Source: Udaeobacter sp046732875 (GTDB lineage Bacteria; Verrucomicrobiota; Verrucomicrobiia; Chthoniobacterales; UBA10450). Taken from it: DNA of 64,000 nucleotides. The DNA lies in assembly GCA_046732875.1 (NCBI GenBank), contig JBKPOB010000022.1, forward strand, positions 1 to 64,000, written 5' to 3'. The translations under genes were made by a program, and so were the position numbers. Position 1 is the first letter of the stretch, and each line of letters opens with the position of its first letter. Positions 9,110 to 19,100 of this stretch are shown here, one piece after another. Below the pieces are notes generated by a model. That model did no database searches. It had not been told where the DNA came from and saw only the letters and a list, made by a program, of their open reading frames with translations.

Positions 9110-10027
9110 ATGACAAGAACGATTGTCCTAGGCACGCGCGGCAGTGAACTGGCGCGTGCGCAAGCCCGGCTGGTTGAAAAAGCAATCCAAGCAGCGCGAC
9201 CGGACGCGAAAATCGAGACGAGAATCATCGCGACACGAGGCGACAAAGCCGGGCTTCTCGAGCGTCAGGCGGGTCGCAAAGGATTGTTCACTGCAGAAAT
9301 TGAGCGGGCACTTCTCACCAGCGACGTCGATATTGCAGTCCATAGCGCGAAAGATCTTCCGAGTGAAACAAATTCAGACGCAGAAATTGCTGCAGTTCTT
9401 CCCCGTGCACCGTTGGATGACGTCCTGGTTTCGAAACACCCTGGCGGTTTCGCTTCATTGCCGCAGGACGCCACCGTCGCCACAGGCAGTGTGAGAAGAA
9501 AACGCCAACTGCTGTGGAAACGCGCAGATCTCAAACTGGTCGACCTTCGCGGGAACGTTCCGACACGCCTGCGCAAATTGGCCAACAACAATTGGGGCGC
9601 CGTCGTGCTAGCTCGCGCGGGACTCGTGCGCCTCGGCCTGTCGCCAGTTCATCACGGGATCAGCTTCGAGGGCAGACAATTCTTTATTGAAATCCTTCCA
9701 CACGAAATTTTTTTGCCCGCAGGTGGCCAGGGAATCATTGCACTTCAAGTTCGTGCTAATGATGAAAACACGAAGGCGATGCTCAAGCTCGTAAACGATC
9801 ACCAGACATTGCTTTGTTTGCGAGCGGAGCGAGAGTTTCTGCGCTTGTTGCATGGCGACTGCAATTGTCCGGTGGGCGTGCTAGGGACAATTGAGGGCGA
9901 CAGGATGAAACTGAGGGCTCAATTGTTTACTGATCAATCGGCGGCACCACGAGAAGGCAAAGTGGAAGGCACTCATCATGAAGGTGAACGTCTGGCGGCG
10001 CAATTACTCGATCTGTTGGGAGCATGA
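9110..10027 (+). CDS. hemC: Porphobilinogen deaminase (hydroxymethylbilane synthase)
   Basis: The 305-residue enzyme polymerises four porphobilinogen units into hydroxymethylbilane. Motifs include VLGTRGSELARAQA near the N-terminus, VDIAVHSAKDLPSE with the catalytic aspartate region, VATGSVRRKRQLLW with substrate-binding arginines, and GDCNCPVG, where Cys251 is the expected dipyrromethane attachment site. ATG 9110 is chosen because it places the protein start directly before the conserved TIVLGTRGS block; an upstream TTG (9095) is possible. Its stop overlaps the start of the next gene (ATGA), showing tight coupling in the heme operon. Confidence 0.94.
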   Translation: MTRTIVLGTRGSELARAQARLVEKAIQAARPDAKIETRIIATRGDKAGLLERQAGRKGLFTAEIERALLTSDVDIAVHSAKDLPSETNSDAEIAAVLPRAPLDDVLVSKHPGGFASLPQDATVATGSVRRKRQLLWKRADLKLVDLRGNVPTRLRKLANNNWGAVVLARAGLVRLGLSPVHHGISFEGRQFFIEILPHEIFLPAGGQGIIALQVRANDENTKAMLKLVNDHQTLLCLRAEREFLRLLHGDCNCPVGVLGTIEGDRMKLRAQLFTDQSAAPREGKVEGTHHEGERLAAQLLDLLGA

Positions 10028-11562
10028 ATATGAGTAAGAGCAAGAGTAACAATGGCAAAGTTTATCTCGTCGGTGCCGGGCCGGGCGACCTCGGCTTGGT
10101 AACGTTGCGCGCTAAGGAGTGCATCGAGAATGCGGACGTGATCGTTTACGATCACCTCGCAAACCCCGAGACACTAGGCTGGGCGCGGGACGACGCTGAA
10201 ATTGTCTATGTCGGCAAAACGCCTGGCGACTCGCAGATCAACCAGCAGGACATTAATGCGTTGTTGATCGAGAAAGCGCGCGAAGGAAAGCAGGTTATTC
10301 GGTTGAAGGGCGGAGATCCCTTCGTGTTTGGTCGAGGCGCTGAGGAAGCACAGATCATCGCCGAAGCGGGTATTCCATTCGAGGTTGTGCCTGGAATCAC
10401 GTCGTCCATCGCGGGGCCGGCTTACGCAGGAATTCCCATTACGCACCGGGCGCACAATTCACACGTGACGTTCTTTACGGGACACGAAGATCCGGCGAAG
10501 ACAGAGACTGCAATCGATTACGCCGCGCTGGCGAAACTTGGTGGAACGCAGGTGATGTTAATGGGCGTGGAACGTCTCGGATCAATCACGAGCGAAATGA
10601 TGAAGCACGGTGTGCGCGCCGATTTGCCAGTGGCATTGGTCCGCTGGGCCACTACCGGCCAGCAGGAAACGCTCACCGGCACACTGCAAGATATCGCTCA
10701 AAAGGCCGCGGCCAGCGGATTTGAGGCGCCTGCCGTCGCCATATTTGGCGAAGTTGTTGCGTTGCGCGACAAACTCAATTGGTACGAAAAACGGCCGCTC
10801 CTCAGCAAAAGGATTGTGGTTACGCGAACCAGAAAACAAGCCAGCGCGTTAAGCAGCAAGCTGCGTGCCTTGGGTGCGCACGTAATCGAACTGCCCACGA
10901 TTCGAATCGAACCGCCGAGCGATTTGCGCGAATTCGCAGAACTTGTGCAGGACGCGCACATTTATGACTGGATCGTTTTTACCAGTGCAAACGGTGTCGA
11001 AGCGTTTTTCGATATTTTTTTTAAACTATACGATGATGCGCGCGAGATCGGCGGCGCACGCATTGCCGCCATCGGCCCGGCTACGGCACAACGGGTGAAA
11101 GACTTTCATCTGCACGTCGATTTGCAGCCCAAAGAATTCGTGGCTGAGGACGTGGTGCAGGAATTCAAAAAGCAGGGAAGCATCGAAAATTTGAAGATCC
11201 TTTTAGTGCACGCAGAAAAAGCGCGGGATGTGCTTCCGAAGGATCTCTCGGCTTTGGGAGCGATCGTCGACGAAGCATTCGCATATCGGACGGTACCGGA
11301 AACGCGTGACACTAGCGGTGCGCGCCGGCAACTGGCGAAGGACGGTGCCGATTTGATCACGTTCACCAGTTCGTCAACAGTGGAAAATTTTCTCGCACTA
11401 GGGCTACCCTGGCCGAAAGGAATGCGAGTGGCCAGCATCGGCCCAATCACATCGCAGACTGCGCGCGACAACGGTTTGAAGATCGATGTCGAAGCAAAGC
11501 GCCACGACATTGATGGCCTCGTCCAGGCGATCAGCGAGTTTTTTGAGAAGATTAAGCGTTAA
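10024..11562 (+). CDS. cobA/hemD: Fused uroporphyrinogen-III C-methyltransferase / uroporphyrinogen-III synthase
   Basis: The 512-residue protein joins two enzymes. Residues about 10-255 are a SUMT (CobA) methyltransferase with VYLVGAGPGDLGLVTLRA, RLKGGDPFVFGRGAEEA and EVVPGITSSIAGPAYAGIPI. It methylates uroporphyrinogen III at C2 and C7, towards siroheme and cobalamin. Residues about 265-510 are a HemD domain (RIVVTRTRKQASALSSKLRA, TFTSSSTVENFL) that closes hydroxymethylbilane to uroporphyrinogen III. The same fusion is known in Firmicutes and several other phyla. ATG 10024 overlaps the hemC stop; a second ATG lies at 10030. It is the last gene of the operon and converges on rpsU. Confidence 0.93.
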   Translation: MNMSKSKSNNGKVYLVGAGPGDLGLVTLRAKECIENADVIVYDHLANPETLGWARDDAEIVYVGKTPGDSQINQQDINALLIEKAREGKQVIRLKGGDPFVFGRGAEEAQIIAEAGIPFEVVPGITSSIAGPAYAGIPITHRAHNSHVTFFTGHEDPAKTETAIDYAALAKLGGTQVMLMGVERLGSITSEMMKHGVRADLPVALVRWATTGQQETLTGTLQDIAQKAAASGFEAPAVAIFGEVVALRDKLNWYEKRPLLSKRIVVTRTRKQASALSSKLRALGAHVIELPTIRIEPPSDLREFAELVQDAHIYDWIVFTSANGVEAFFDIFFKLYDDAREIGGARIAAIGPATAQRVKDFHLHVDLQPKEFVAEDVVQEFKKQGSIENLKILLVHAEKARDVLPKDLSALGAIVDEAFAYRTVPETRDTSGARRQLAKDGADLITFTSSSTVENFLALGLPWPKGMRVASIGPITSQTARDNGLKIDVEAKRHDIDGLVQAISEFFEKIKR

Positions 11563-11565
11563 AGG

Positions 11566-11648
11566 TTTGAATGGTTAAAGAGTTAAGCCGATATCGGAGC
11601 GGCTTTACCGGGCCTAACCCTTAACTTTCTAACATTTTAACTTTTTAC
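11566..11648. repeat. Inverted heptameric arrays between convergent cobA/hemD and rpsU (terminator-like)
   Basis: Two 7-bp-period stretches (tttgaat, ggttaaa, gagttaa; and ctaaccc, ttaactt, tctaaca, ttttaac, tttttac) face each other. The left arm 11570-11587 and right arm 11620-11636 are inverted repeats with one bulge and few mismatches. They enclose the perfect palindrome CCGATATCGG at 11588-11597. The right flank is T-rich on the plus strand. A hairpin here could end transcription from either side (inference). Confidence 0.55.
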
Positions 11649-11653
11649 TCTGT

Positions 11654-11851
11654 TTAGCTTGGATTGAAGCGAAACTTAGTTCGGCCGCGCTTGGCGTTGG
11701 CTTTCGCTTTGCGGCGGTGCTTTTGCGAAGGCGTCTCGAAGGCGCGCAGCCGGCGGACCTCCTCGAGAATGCCCTCAGCATCCAGCTTGTTTTTCAGCCG
11801 CTTCAACGCGCGATCGACGGGTTCACCTTTGCGAACGATCACTTCTGGCAT
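11654..11851 (-). CDS. rpsU: 30S ribosomal protein S21
   Basis: The 65-residue basic protein matches bS21: MPEVIVRKGEPVDRALKRLK at the N-terminus and a lysine/arginine-rich C-terminus (SQKHRRKAKANAKRG). S21 binds the 30S platform near the anti-Shine-Dalgarno and aids initiation. ATG 11851 is chosen over the TTG directly upstream because AGGAG lies at good spacing on the minus strand. It is transcribed away from secDF, with a 156-nt gap to the secDF stop, and converges on cobA/hemD. No dnaG or rpoD gene, often near rpsU elsewhere, is in the window. Confidence 0.95.
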   Translation of the reverse strand: MPEVIVRKGEPVDRALKRLKNKLDAEGILEEVRRLRAFETPSQKHRRKAKANAKRGRTKFRFNPS

Positions 11852-12007
11852 CAATAATCACTCCTGACTTTAGCGATAGACTCCTAATCGGCGACCGGGA
11901 GCCTACTCGGGCCGGGCGGCGCCGTCAAATCTGCTCGGAAAAGGGCCCAAGAGACCTCCTGAAACCCTACAATCGCAACAGTCGCGACGGCCGGCTCCCC
12001 AAAGCAC

Positions 12008-14392
12008 TCAGCGCTGGGCAAGAGGATTGGCTGCAGTTGTTTTTTCAGTGATCTCACGCCGCAGGGCGGTAGCACCCCCGCCGCGGGCACGCGTCCACCA
12101 CAGCACAATAGGCGAGGCAATAAAGATGGAGGAGTAAGTACCGACAATTACGCCAACAATGATTGCCAGCGAGAAATCCCGCAGCACCGCGCCACCAAAG
12201 AAAAATAAGCAAAGAATCGGGATAAGCGTCACCGTACTTGTAAGAATGGTTCGACTCAGCGTCTGGTTGATGCTCGAGTTCATGATTTCCTCGATGGTCC
12301 CACGCCTACCGCTCGCCAGGCCTTCCCGGATTCGATCATAAACGACAATCGTATCATTAATAGAATAGCCAGCGATGGTCAGCACAGCGCCAATCATTGT
12401 GAGAGTAAGTTCGCGCCCGAGAAGCGAGAACACGCCAACGGTCATGAGCACATCGTGCAACAAGGCGACAATCGCCCCCACGGCAAACGCGAGCTCGAAG
12501 CGAAACGTCACAAAAATCAAGATGCCCAGGATGCCCAGACCGAGAGCGATTAACGAATTTTTTGCCAGCTCACCGCCTACCAGCGCACCGACGCGTTCCG
12601 AGCCTTCCACCCTGAAGCTAGCGCTTGGCAGTGTCTGCATAACCTGCTTTTCCACCTTGTCGCTGGTGTTCAACGGCGTGCGGATGGTAATGTAACTCCG
12701 GCCGACTTGCGCCGATTCCTGAATGGAAGCGTCAGCAAGCCCGATTGGCTTCAGCGCACCGCGCACCTGCCCGATATCGATCTTGCCGGACGCGCTCAGA
12801 GTGATCAGGTCGCCGCCGCGAAAATCGACACCGAAGTTACGTTCGCCGCGTTGGTAAAACGCGAATGCGCCAGCGAGCAGCAGCGCGAGCGAGCACATGC
12901 ATGCGATAAAGCCTTTGCCGAGGAAATTGATGTTCTGCGCTGAAATCAGGTGCAACATCGAGATGCGTTTCAGCCGTCCCGTATCCACAAGCCAGCCGAG
13001 GCAATTCCGCCCCACAATCAGCGCCGTGAACAACGACGCCAAAATTCCGAGAGTAAGTGAGATGGCAAAGCCTTTCACCGGGCCGGTCGCTTTCCAGAAA
13101 AGAATCGCTGCAGTGATGAGCGTCGTAACGTTGGCGTCGAAAATAGAGCTAAAAGCTTTCTCGTACGCCGTGTTCAGCGCGACCTTAAGCGATTTCCCAA
13201 GTGCCATCTCTTCGCGCAACCGCTCGTAAATGAGCACGTTTGCATCGACCGAAAGGCCAATGGTCAGGATAATACCCGCGATACCGGGCAGCGTAAGGAC
13301 GAAGTGAAACATCGTCAGCGCGCCGACGAGCAAAATGAGATTGATGATCAGGGCGAGATTTGCGATGAGACCGGGAATTTTGTAGTAGACCGCTACGCAG
13401 ACGAGCGTGATAGCCAGACCAACCAGGCCGGCGAGAATGCTCGCACGAATCGAGTCTAGTCCGAGAGTGGGCGAAACGCTGCGCTCTTCTTCGATGCTCA
13501 CCGGCGTTTGCAACGGGTTCTGAAGCACGCTCGCCAAACCGCGCGCTTCTTCCTCGGTGAATCGGCCGGTGATTTGTGCGTCGCCGCCGTAAATGGCGTC
13601 TTGAATTACCGGAGCAGATTGGATGACTCCGTCCAGCACGATCGCAAAGCGATGATGAACATGCGCGGCCGTTATGTCGCCGAATTTCTTTGCTCCCTCG
13701 CTGTCGAACCGCAAATGAACGACCCAACCGTCTCGTTCATAAGAAGCGCCTGCGTTCGAAACGCGATCGCCGGATAAATCGGCTTTCTTTTTGATCAGCA
13801 ACCGTTCTTCCCTGGATTTTTCTTTGCCGCCCGCAACGGACTCACCGAACTCATTGGTCATCGGCGCCCCCTCCGGACTGAGTTTGTAAGTTTCGATCCG
13901 GTAATCCGGGGGAATTACGTCCTTGCCTTCGTCGATGGCTTTTAATTTTTGCCCGTTATCGGGATAAACCAGACGGAACTCCAGTTTCGCCACACGCGAG
14001 AGTTGATCGCGGGCTTCCTGGATCTTGGCGGTGTCGAGTCCCGGGATTTGCACCAGGATGCGGTCGTTTGCGACAGGACTGATGATCGGCTCGCTGACTC
14101 CAAACGTGTCAATACGTTTGCGAATCACTTCGACCGCCTGGTCGAGCATGCCCTTGGTGACCTCTTTATCGCCTCCTTTCAACCGAATCAGGAAGGACGT
14201 GCCGCCTTGAATGTCGAGGCCGAGCGCGATCTTTTTCTGCGGCGGCCAGATGGTGACAATGCTGGAGACAACCAGCAATAGCATGAGCGTCATGGCCAAG
14301 AGACGTTTCCGCAACCCTTGATCGGTGGCGAAATACCACCCGAACAGGACGAGCATGGCGAGTCCGGCAAGAAATGTAAGCGCAGGAGTCAT
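12008..14392 (-). CDS. secDF: Fused protein translocase subunits SecD-SecF
   Basis: The 794-residue membrane protein joins SecD and SecF, which use the proton gradient to help pull preproteins out of the SecYEG channel. SecD motifs are LGLDIQGGTSFLI (about residues 57-69) and the transmembrane-4 signature SVDANVLIYERLREE (about 380-395). SecF motifs are GVDFRGGDLI (about 517-526) and GYSINDTIVVYDRIREG (about 675-690). The large periplasmic P1 region carries an insert containing a charged EKSREERLLIKKKA stretch. Twelve membrane segments are expected. The start is ATG 14392. The gene lies downstream of yajC on the same strand, the classic order, with a repeat-filled 98-nt gap. Confidence 0.95.
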   Translation of the reverse strand: MTPALTFLAGLAMLVLFGWYFATDQGLRKRLLAMTLMLLLVVSSIVTIWPPQKKIALGLDIQGGTSFLIRLKGGDKEVTKGMLDQAVEVIRKRIDTFGVSEPIISPVANDRILVQIPGLDTAKIQEARDQLSRVAKLEFRLVYPDNGQKLKAIDEGKDVIPPDYRIETYKLSPEGAPMTNEFGESVAGGKEKSREERLLIKKKADLSGDRVSNAGASYERDGWVVHLRFDSEGAKKFGDITAAHVHHRFAIVLDGVIQSAPVIQDAIYGGDAQITGRFTEEEARGLASVLQNPLQTPVSIEEERSVSPTLGLDSIRASILAGLVGLAITLVCVAVYYKIPGLIANLALIINLILLVGALTMFHFVLTLPGIAGIILTIGLSVDANVLIYERLREEMALGKSLKVALNTAYEKAFSSIFDANVTTLITAAILFWKATGPVKGFAISLTLGILASLFTALIVGRNCLGWLVDTGRLKRISMLHLISAQNINFLGKGFIACMCSLALLLAGAFAFYQRGERNFGVDFRGGDLITLSASGKIDIGQVRGALKPIGLADASIQESAQVGRSYITIRTPLNTSDKVEKQVMQTLPSASFRVEGSERVGALVGGELAKNSLIALGLGILGILIFVTFRFELAFAVGAIVALLHDVLMTVGVFSLLGRELTLTMIGAVLTIAGYSINDTIVVYDRIREGLASGRRGTIEEIMNSSINQTLSRTILTSTVTLIPILCLFFFGGAVLRDFSLAIIVGVIVGTYSSIFIASPIVLWWTRARGGGATALRREITEKTTAANPLAQR

Positions 14393-14393
14393 T

Positions 14394-14428
14394 TGATTGC
14401 GGATTGCAAATTGCGGATTGCGGATCGG
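14394..14428. repeat. 7-bp tandem array, GGATTGC family (secDF-yajC gap)
   Basis: Five heptamers step exactly by seven: tgattgc, ggattgc, aaattgc, ggattgc, ggatcgg. The array starts directly upstream of the secDF start codon on the minus strand, so it occupies the ribosome-binding region of secDF. Confidence 0.7.
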
Positions 14429-14436
14429 CCCATTGC

Positions 14437-14499
14437 TTTAAGCTTTAATGACTTAACTTTCATCGACTATCGACTATCGGCCATCAACTATCAGCTTTC
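14437..14499. repeat. 7-bp tandem array, GACTATC family (yajC 3' end)
   Basis: Nine units with a 7-bp step can be read: tttaagc, tttaatg, acttaac, tttcatc, gactatc, gactatc, ggccatc, aactatc, agctttc. The last units run into the yajC stop codon at 14491. Together with the neighbouring array, almost the whole yajC-secDF spacer is heptameric. Confidence 0.65.
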
Positions 14500-14811
14500 T
14501 TTCAGCACGGTCGTGATGGCCGATTTCTCCATCTCGATCTTCACGTTGTCGGCTACTTTCACCAGCACGGTGTTTTCCTTCACATTCGAGATTAAGCCGT
14601 GGATACCGGCATTGGTCACGACCCGGTCCCCGGTTTTAAGACCTGCCATTAACTTCTGCTGTTGTTCCTGCCGCTTCTTCTGCGGTCGTATCATCACGAA
14701 GTACATGATGATGAAAATGAAAATCAGCGGCACGAAAAATGAACCAATGCCGCCACCCGGCATCTGTTGAGGAGCCGCGCTTTGCGCCTGAGCAAGAAAC
14801 GTCTGGAACAT
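14491..14811 (-). CDS. yajC: Preprotein translocase accessory subunit YajC
   Basis: The 107-residue protein has the YajC layout: a short N-terminus, one membrane helix (FFVPLIFIFIIMYFVMI), the diagnostic RPQKKRQEQQQKL, and a small cytoplasmic domain beginning GLKTGDRVVTNAGIHGLIS. YajC joins the SecDF complex. ATG 14811 gives the usual length; a GTG at 14832 would add seven residues. No strong Shine-Dalgarno is visible for either. It is upstream of secDF in the same direction and 118 nt downstream of the tRNA-Ala gene. Confidence 0.92.
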   Translation of the reverse strand: MFQTFLAQAQSAAPQQMPGGGIGSFFVPLIFIFIIMYFVMIRPQKKRQEQQQKLMAGLKTGDRVVTNAGIHGLISNVKENTVLVKVADNVKIEMEKSAITTVLKES

Positions 14812-14929
14812 GTTTAGAATTGGAGAGCGCACCTTAAACGCGAAAGCGTCCCCTGCAATCGTTCTTTCGCGTCGTTCGTATTATTAAACGGATCTGTCGT
14901 CACTCTCTTCTACGACGCGAGTGACGATT

Positions 14930-15002
14930 TGGAGGCAAGGGGATTCGAACCCCTGACCTTCTCATTGCGAACGAGACGCTCTACCAACTGAGCTATGCCC
15001 CC
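14930..15002 (-). tRNA. tRNA-Ala (anticodon CGC)
   Basis: The minus strand folds into a complete cloverleaf. The acceptor pairs GGGGGCA with TGCCTCC and contains the G3-U70 wobble pair that identifies alanine tRNAs. The D arm has GCTCAGTTGGTAGAGC, the anticodon loop is TTCGCAA (CGC, reading GCG), and the T arm is AGGGGTTCGAATCCCCT. The discriminator base is A and CCA is not encoded. Length is 73 nt. Confidence 0.97.
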
Positions 15003-15170
15003 GTCTGACCGTTGTCGGAGCGTGCAAACTAGCACGGCTAAAGATTTCTTCCAGCCAAGCGAAGGGGACCATGCTGCACGTGATGCTTAATGCCGAAAGT
15101 GTCGTTTCTTTGTCTTGAAGAGCCTCTAAATAAGCTTGCGCAAAATTCGAAACGGAATCACGATCATAGC

Positions 15171-15443
15171 ATGCGAATAGAAGACAGATTTAGTCGCCTG
15201 TGCGGTTCATCGGTTCGATGCACAAGTGTCGTGCTCATATTCGCATTTTGCGCATCGGCACTTGCTGCTGATCCGAACAAAAACCGAGTGCTCCCGGCAC
15301 AGCCACAGCGGGTCATGAAAACCGCGAGGAAGATGTGCTACACGTTCACTACGGCATCCGGTATTCCTGTGCCATGCGACAGGCTGAGCCCACTTCCGAC
15401 TACCGCCAGCCCCTTGACTATCTACAGGAACGCGACCAAATAA
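15171..15443 (+). CDS. Small secreted protein, hypothetical
   Basis: The 90-residue open frame from ATG 15171 begins with a charged stretch and a signal-like segment (TSVVLIFAFCASALAAD). A short mature part follows with prolines and two cysteines (KMCYTFTTASGIPVPCDRL). An upstream in-frame ATG at 15090 would add 27 residues ahead of the signal and is less likely. No Shine-Dalgarno is obvious and no family is recognised. It sits alone between the tRNA gene and the TonB receptor region. The call relies on the signal peptide alone. Confidence 0.4.
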   Translation: MRIEDRFSRLCGSSVRCTSVVLIFAFCASALAADPNKNRVLPAQPQRVMKTARKMCYTFTTASGIPVPCDRLSPLPTTASPLTIYRNATK

Positions 15444-16129
15444 GATAAGTTCTGGCACGACCGACTCCGCCGAGAGAGCGCAGCGCGCTGCCAATCTCTC
15501 CATGAGCGTTATGAACCGGCTTGCGCAGACCGAGCAGTCTCACCGCAGTTCCAAGGCAGCCAATCTATGGCAAGCATTAATCGCTGTGATGCTGAAGAAA
15601 TAACGTGAGACGTCCGATTCGATCCGCAGCAGAATCGAGCGCATGAAATAGACGGCGTCGAAGACCGCCAGGACAAACAGGCTGGTGAGAGCGATCGAGC
15701 TAACACCGAAAGATCTCCGTATCAGGCCGATCACCCGTAAACAACGGGGCCATGGGATGCGACCTTCACCGCTTTGGGGCTCGTCGTCGGAGAGATCACT
15801 GCGCTCGCGCGAATCAAGAGGTACATGACACCTAGACGCGGCACTTCCCGAGGTTCACTAAAGAATCTATTCAAATGGCGATTCCGGTGTCGGCGGCCAA
15901 ATCGCATCTGATACGAGAAATTGGTTTGATTTCGGCAGGGTCCAAAAGCAAGCGACGATAATGCCGCAAGGTCCGCGCAAATGAGAGCGAGACGGTTTGA
16001 ATGTCAAAGCGCGAGTTTTTGTACTTGACATTTGGAATTGAGTTCTGGCTTTCTAGCAAAAAACCCCAGTTTTACGTGGGGTGCGACCTGTACCTCTCGT
16101 AAGGCGCAACCTAACAAAAGGAGAAACCC
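15444..16129. other. 686-nt stretch without a confident gene
   Basis: Only short overlapping frames occur. The best is minus 15540-15734, a 64-residue peptide with one hydrophobic segment (SIALTSLFVLAVFDAVYF) but no Shine-Dalgarno or recognised family. The right end holds a TTGACA at 16025-16030 without a good -10 at standard spacing, the hairpin at 16058-16082, and the Shine-Dalgarno AAAGGAG of the TonB receptor. Confidence 0.5.
16058..16082 (-). terminator. Hairpin with U-tract on the minus strand, in the TonB receptor leader
   Basis: The arms ACCCCA and TGGGGT enclose an 8-nt loop. On the minus strand they are followed by six Ts, the form of an intrinsic terminator. No minus-strand gene to its right is evident, so it may instead act as a leader hairpin for the receptor mRNA. 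Confidence 0.4.
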
Positions 16130-19100
16130 ATGAACAGAATCGGACTTTGCAAGTTCGGATTCCTGCGCATGACTCTCATAGCCTGCGTTGGAATCCCTCT
16201 CACTATCGCGTCGAACGCATTTGCGCAGAACGTCCAGCCGCTGCCGACGCTCATTGGTGCTGCCCCGACGCCGCCCGCTGCGGAAGCCGAGCGCGTCATC
16301 GTAACGGGTTCGAACATTCCGACGGCAGAAGCAGTCGGACCGAACCCGGTTGATATCTACAACCGCGAGAACATGAACGAATCAGGTAGGATCACCACCG
16401 AGCAATTTCTCCTCAGCCTGCCGGTCGTGAACGCTAACGTCGTTCCGATTTCGAATAACGAAAACGGTTCCAACACGGCTGTGGGTGCGGCGACAGTTGC
16501 GCTCCACGGTTTCGATGCCAGGGCCACTCTCATCCTTCTCGACGGACGCCGGGTCGCTCCCTATCCGGTGGGCAACAACCCCGGTCTGGTCAATGTGATG
16601 TTTGTCGATTTGAATTCGATTCCTGAAGCCGCTATTGAGAGCATCGAAATTCTAAAAGACGGCGCATCCACCACGTATGGCGCGGATGCGGTAGCGGGTG
16701 TCGTGAACCTCAAGATGCGTCACAATTACGATGGCGCGGAAGCGAGAGTGGAATACGGCAACACGCTCGATAAAGACTCGGGTCTATTCGACTCATACGG
16801 CATCTTCGGTGTTGGCAAGGGAGACACCAACATTACTGGCGTCTTGAATTACTATCATCGCAACTCCATCGCCAACCGCGACCGCGGTTTCTCGGCCGTT
16901 CCGCCGTTCCTGAGCTCGAATAACAGCCCGTATAATCTTCAGCTCAGCAGCGATGTGGCGGGAGCGGCTGGTGGCAAGAATTTAAATCCGGGCGGGACTG
17001 AATTTGCAAGTGCACCAGATTTTACGAACGGGTTGTCCCCGGCGAGCAGATATCTCTATTTGGCCGACAGGCGTGTCAGGGCAGCCGGCGGTCTGCGTCC
17101 TGGCTTCAACTTCAATCAGTTCTCGCTCTCCTTCCCGGAATCGGAGCGCTACGGAGTATGGTTGAGTGGTGATCACAGGATCTTCGGCGATCAGATGGTC
17201 ATCTACGCGGATGGCCTTTATCAGAACGTGAAAACGCATAACGAACTGGCAGCTCCAGCCACCGGTTCATTCCAGACCTTAGGTCAGACCACATTGGCCA
17301 TTCCGCCGCATTCGCCAATTGCGCCAGGCTCGGAGCCACCCAACACACCCACCCACGCGGAGACCGGTGTCCCAGCTGACGCATTCAATCCGCTTAATCC
17401 TTTCGAGCAAATTATCTCTGGCGGCACGCGCGCGCGTCTGGCTGAGTTTGGAAACCGTTTGTTCGACAACGAAACCGACGCGTGGCTAAGCACCATCGGC
17501 ATCAAGGGGGACAAACTGTTTAACGGGACCTGGGGGTACGACGCCGGGTTTCGCTACAGTCAGCTTAAGAATGTCCAGACTGGACAGCAAGTGTCCGCCT
17601 CGCGATTCAACCGCATCTTGAACCAGGCCGATCCGATCTTTGATCCGACATCTCCGCAATTCATCGGCACGACCGTCGCGTTCAATCCGTTTGGTGATTA
17701 TCGCGTTCCAATCCCGTCTAACGAGGCCACGATCGAGTTCGCCAGGGTGCATCCCAAGGACGAAGATATTTCAAAGCTGTGGACGTTGGATGCCACGATC
17801 TACACGACGGCGCTCTTCAACTTGCCGGCCGGCGGCGTTGGTTTGGCCTTCGGTGGTCAGTTCCGCCGCGAATCGCTTAAGGAGGAGCCGGATATGCTCA
17901 ACGTCGAGGGTGACATCGTCGGTAATTCACCAGTTCCGACTGCTGAATGTGGAAGAAAGACCTATGCGTTTTACGCAGAGACCAGAATTCCTATCTTCAG
18001 CCCTGTGACGAGTACCTACTACAAAGGCGACGGCAAAAATCCGCAGGTCCAGAGCGAGACCAAGGCAATGATTCCGGGCTTTTATTCCCTGGAGTTTACG
18101 GCTGGGGCGCGATTTGAAGAGTTTCTGAACAACGATACCAATGTCTTGGTGCCGAAGGTTGGCATGCGGTGGCAACCGTTCGACGAGCAGCTGACTTTGC
18201 GTGCGACTTGGGGCGAGGGTTTTCGCGAGCCATCACTTGAGGAACTGTGTGGGTCTCCGTTATCAACCCTTGAACCTTCTCACGATCCGATGAACGGCGG
18301 CGTCTTCGAGCCTGAGACGAATACCCTGATAACCAGCAATCCAAATCTCCAACCTGAAGATTCCCGCTCGTTCAGCGGCGGCTTTGTTTACTCGCCGAAA
18401 TATGTGCCTGGTTTGAACCTCTCGGTTGATTTTTGGGATATCGAGCGCACCGGCGTTGTCACTGCGCCCTTGGCCGACCAAGTACTGCAACGGGAACTAA
18501 CAGGCACATTGTTGCCAGGCGAAAAGGTGGAGCGTGACATTGGTGGAAACATCACACGCATCTTGATTCGAAATCAGAACATCGGCAATCAAGAGGCTCG
18601 CGGGTTTGACTTCGGCCTTTACTACCAGAGGCCAACGCCCTGGGGAACCTTCACTTCGCAGACTCAAGTAACCTACTTGGATGAATTCATCTTCCAGGGG
18701 TTCATCTTCCGAGAGTTCGGGCCAGATAACGGCAATTTGGCCGGCAGAACTACCGATCCGGGTATGTCGAATGAAGGTTGGTATAAATGGAAAGGTACTT
18801 CCAGCCTCGAGTGGACATGGAAGGGCTTTGATCTCTATGGTATCGTGCGCTACACCGACGGATTCCACGAATTTACGCCAAATCTTCACCCGCACTGGGT
18901 TCACCAGACCTGGTTCATCGACGCCCAGGCTTCCTACGATTTCACCGCGCTTCTCCCGGTTGAAGAGCAGCCTGTGCCTGGTTATGCCAAAAGTCCAAAA
19001 GACATCACCCGCGGCAAGGACGGTGGGCCCCTAGAAACGGCCGCGGCTCAGACCAGCAACTACCGTCGGAGCATCCTGGATCATCTGCTGCGAGGCACGA

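Noticed and set aside
15540..15734. 64-codon minus frame with a hydrophobic segment
   Set aside because: No Shine-Dalgarno, no family, and overlapping frames of similar length; kept only as a remark.
16025..16053. Sigma-70 promoter for the TonB receptor
   Set aside because: TTGACA is perfect, but no acceptable -10 lies at 16-18 nt, so it is not listed as a promoter.
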